Shown here one piece after another: positions 20,448 to 20,733 of a stretch of DNA of 20,733 bases (positions are counted from its first letter, which is position 1; each line of letters begins with the position of its first letter). Source of the stretch: Nanobdellati archaeon (GTDB lineage: Archaea; EX4484-52; JAADEF01); the NCBI GenBank assembly GCA_015520895.1, contig WAPH01000015.1, positions 1 through 20,733 on the forward strand. The letters run 5' to 3'. The notes under the pieces were generated by a model. The model searched no databases, was not told where the DNA came from, and saw only the letters and a list, made by a program, of their open reading frames with translations. A program made the position numbers and the translations under genes.

Positions 20448-20733
20448 TTAACAACATTCTTTTACAAACTTATAAGTTCCACATTCTGTTGCAACTATAA
20501 CCTTATACTTCTCTCCTTCTAAGCAATAGAATGAGCAGTTATCTGGAGAGAAAGCATAATATGCTATGCCTAAAGGTGAGATATAAGAGTTGTTAAGATG
20601 TAAGGAGCAGTGCTTATTAGGATTTGATAGGCTTTCTACGGTTATAGAGGTTATTGTTAGGTTTAGGTTAGAAGGGTTGTCTAAGAGAAGCTTAATAGAT
20701 TCTTCTGCCTTGTCTATGTAAGTTAAGGTGTAA
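20448..20733 (-). CDS. C-terminal fragment of a cysteine-containing protein (runs off right edge)
   Basis: An open frame on the minus strand enters from the window edge and ends at TAA 20450-20448, giving the last 94 residues. It reads YTLTYIDKAEESIKLLLDNP and later NKHCSLHLNNSYISPLG, DNCSFYCLEGEKY, and ends ECGTYKFVKECC. Seven cysteines in the last 60 residues, Asn/Ser/Thr-rich stretches and a beta-like pattern suggest an exported, disulfide-bonded domain. No family is recognised. An AT-rich stretch with a six-T run on this strand (fwd 20430-20435) follows the stop and could end the transcript. Confidence 0.75.
   Translation of the reverse strand, partial: YTLTYIDKAEESIKLLLDNPSNLNLTITSITVESLSNPNKHCSLHLNNSYISPLGIAYYAFSPDNCSFYCLEGEKYKVIVATECGTYKFVKECC

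Noticed and set aside
1..20733. CRISPR array, insertion sequence, integrase site or defence island.
   Set aside because: No regularly spaced repeats, transposase motifs, terminal repeats or cas-like proteins are seen; gene content is core throughout.

Overview
The window is an AT-rich, very gene-dense stretch of an archaeal chromosome made almost entirely of core information-processing genes. Archaeal assignment is firm: it carries aRF1, Cbf5, archaeal adenylate kinase, S28e, L24e, L7Ae, L40e, stalk proteins L10/L12 ending in the archaeal FG tip, Spt5, a GINS subunit, NreA, an Ogg2-type glycosylase, a TrmB regulator, and an intron-containing tRNA-Trp with a canonical bulge-helix-bulge. Low GC, overlapping genes and some reduced proteins (for example NreA without its usual N-terminal cysteine-rich part) suggest a small-genome lineage such as DPANN, but the sequence alone does not settle this. 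Most genes lie on the minus strand; plus-strand units are tRNA-Trp, the FKBP gene, the TrmB-like regulator, L40e, tRNA-Ser and the glycosylase.

Layout. 1-160: start of a membrane protein running off the left edge, with a 15-bp inverted repeat over its TATA box and start codon. 161-2543: aRF1, tRNA-Trp and Cbf5, whose 3' end overlaps the tRNA. 2588-5822: FKBP-type isomerase, a full GT4/GT5-like glycosyltransferase, a lone glycosyltransferase N-terminal domain, and a Yip1-like membrane protein. 5823-5947: a GC-rich structured intergenic element, probably a plus-strand small RNA. 5946-9809: coiled-coil protein, adenylate kinase, small membrane protein, ferredoxin, disordered/coiled-coil protein and glutamyl-tRNA synthetase. 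9834-12092: pilin-like protein, S4-domain protein and a divergent TrmB-like regulator with a palindrome between them. 12103-14444: operon L7Ae-S28e-L24e-NDK-NreA. 14526-16314: L40e, Gins51, tRNA-Ser and Ogg. 16316-20349: SecE-Spt5-L11-L1-L10-L12-RimK-like operon with a hairpin leader. 20448-20733: 3' end of a cysteine-rich protein running off the right edge.

Two start modes recur. Genes that look first in a transcript often have a TATA-like box about 26 nt from the start codon and no Shine-Dalgarno (leaderless), whereas internal genes carry GGTGA-type sites or use TAATG stop-start overlaps. This decided several starts, including two TTG starts. The most distinctive signals are the 60% GC RNA candidate with two competing folds, the 112-bp perfect repeat joining the L10 and L12 tails, the lone glycosyltransferase domain, and the two operator-like palindromes. 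I see no mobile element, CRISPR array or obvious new defence or metabolic system.
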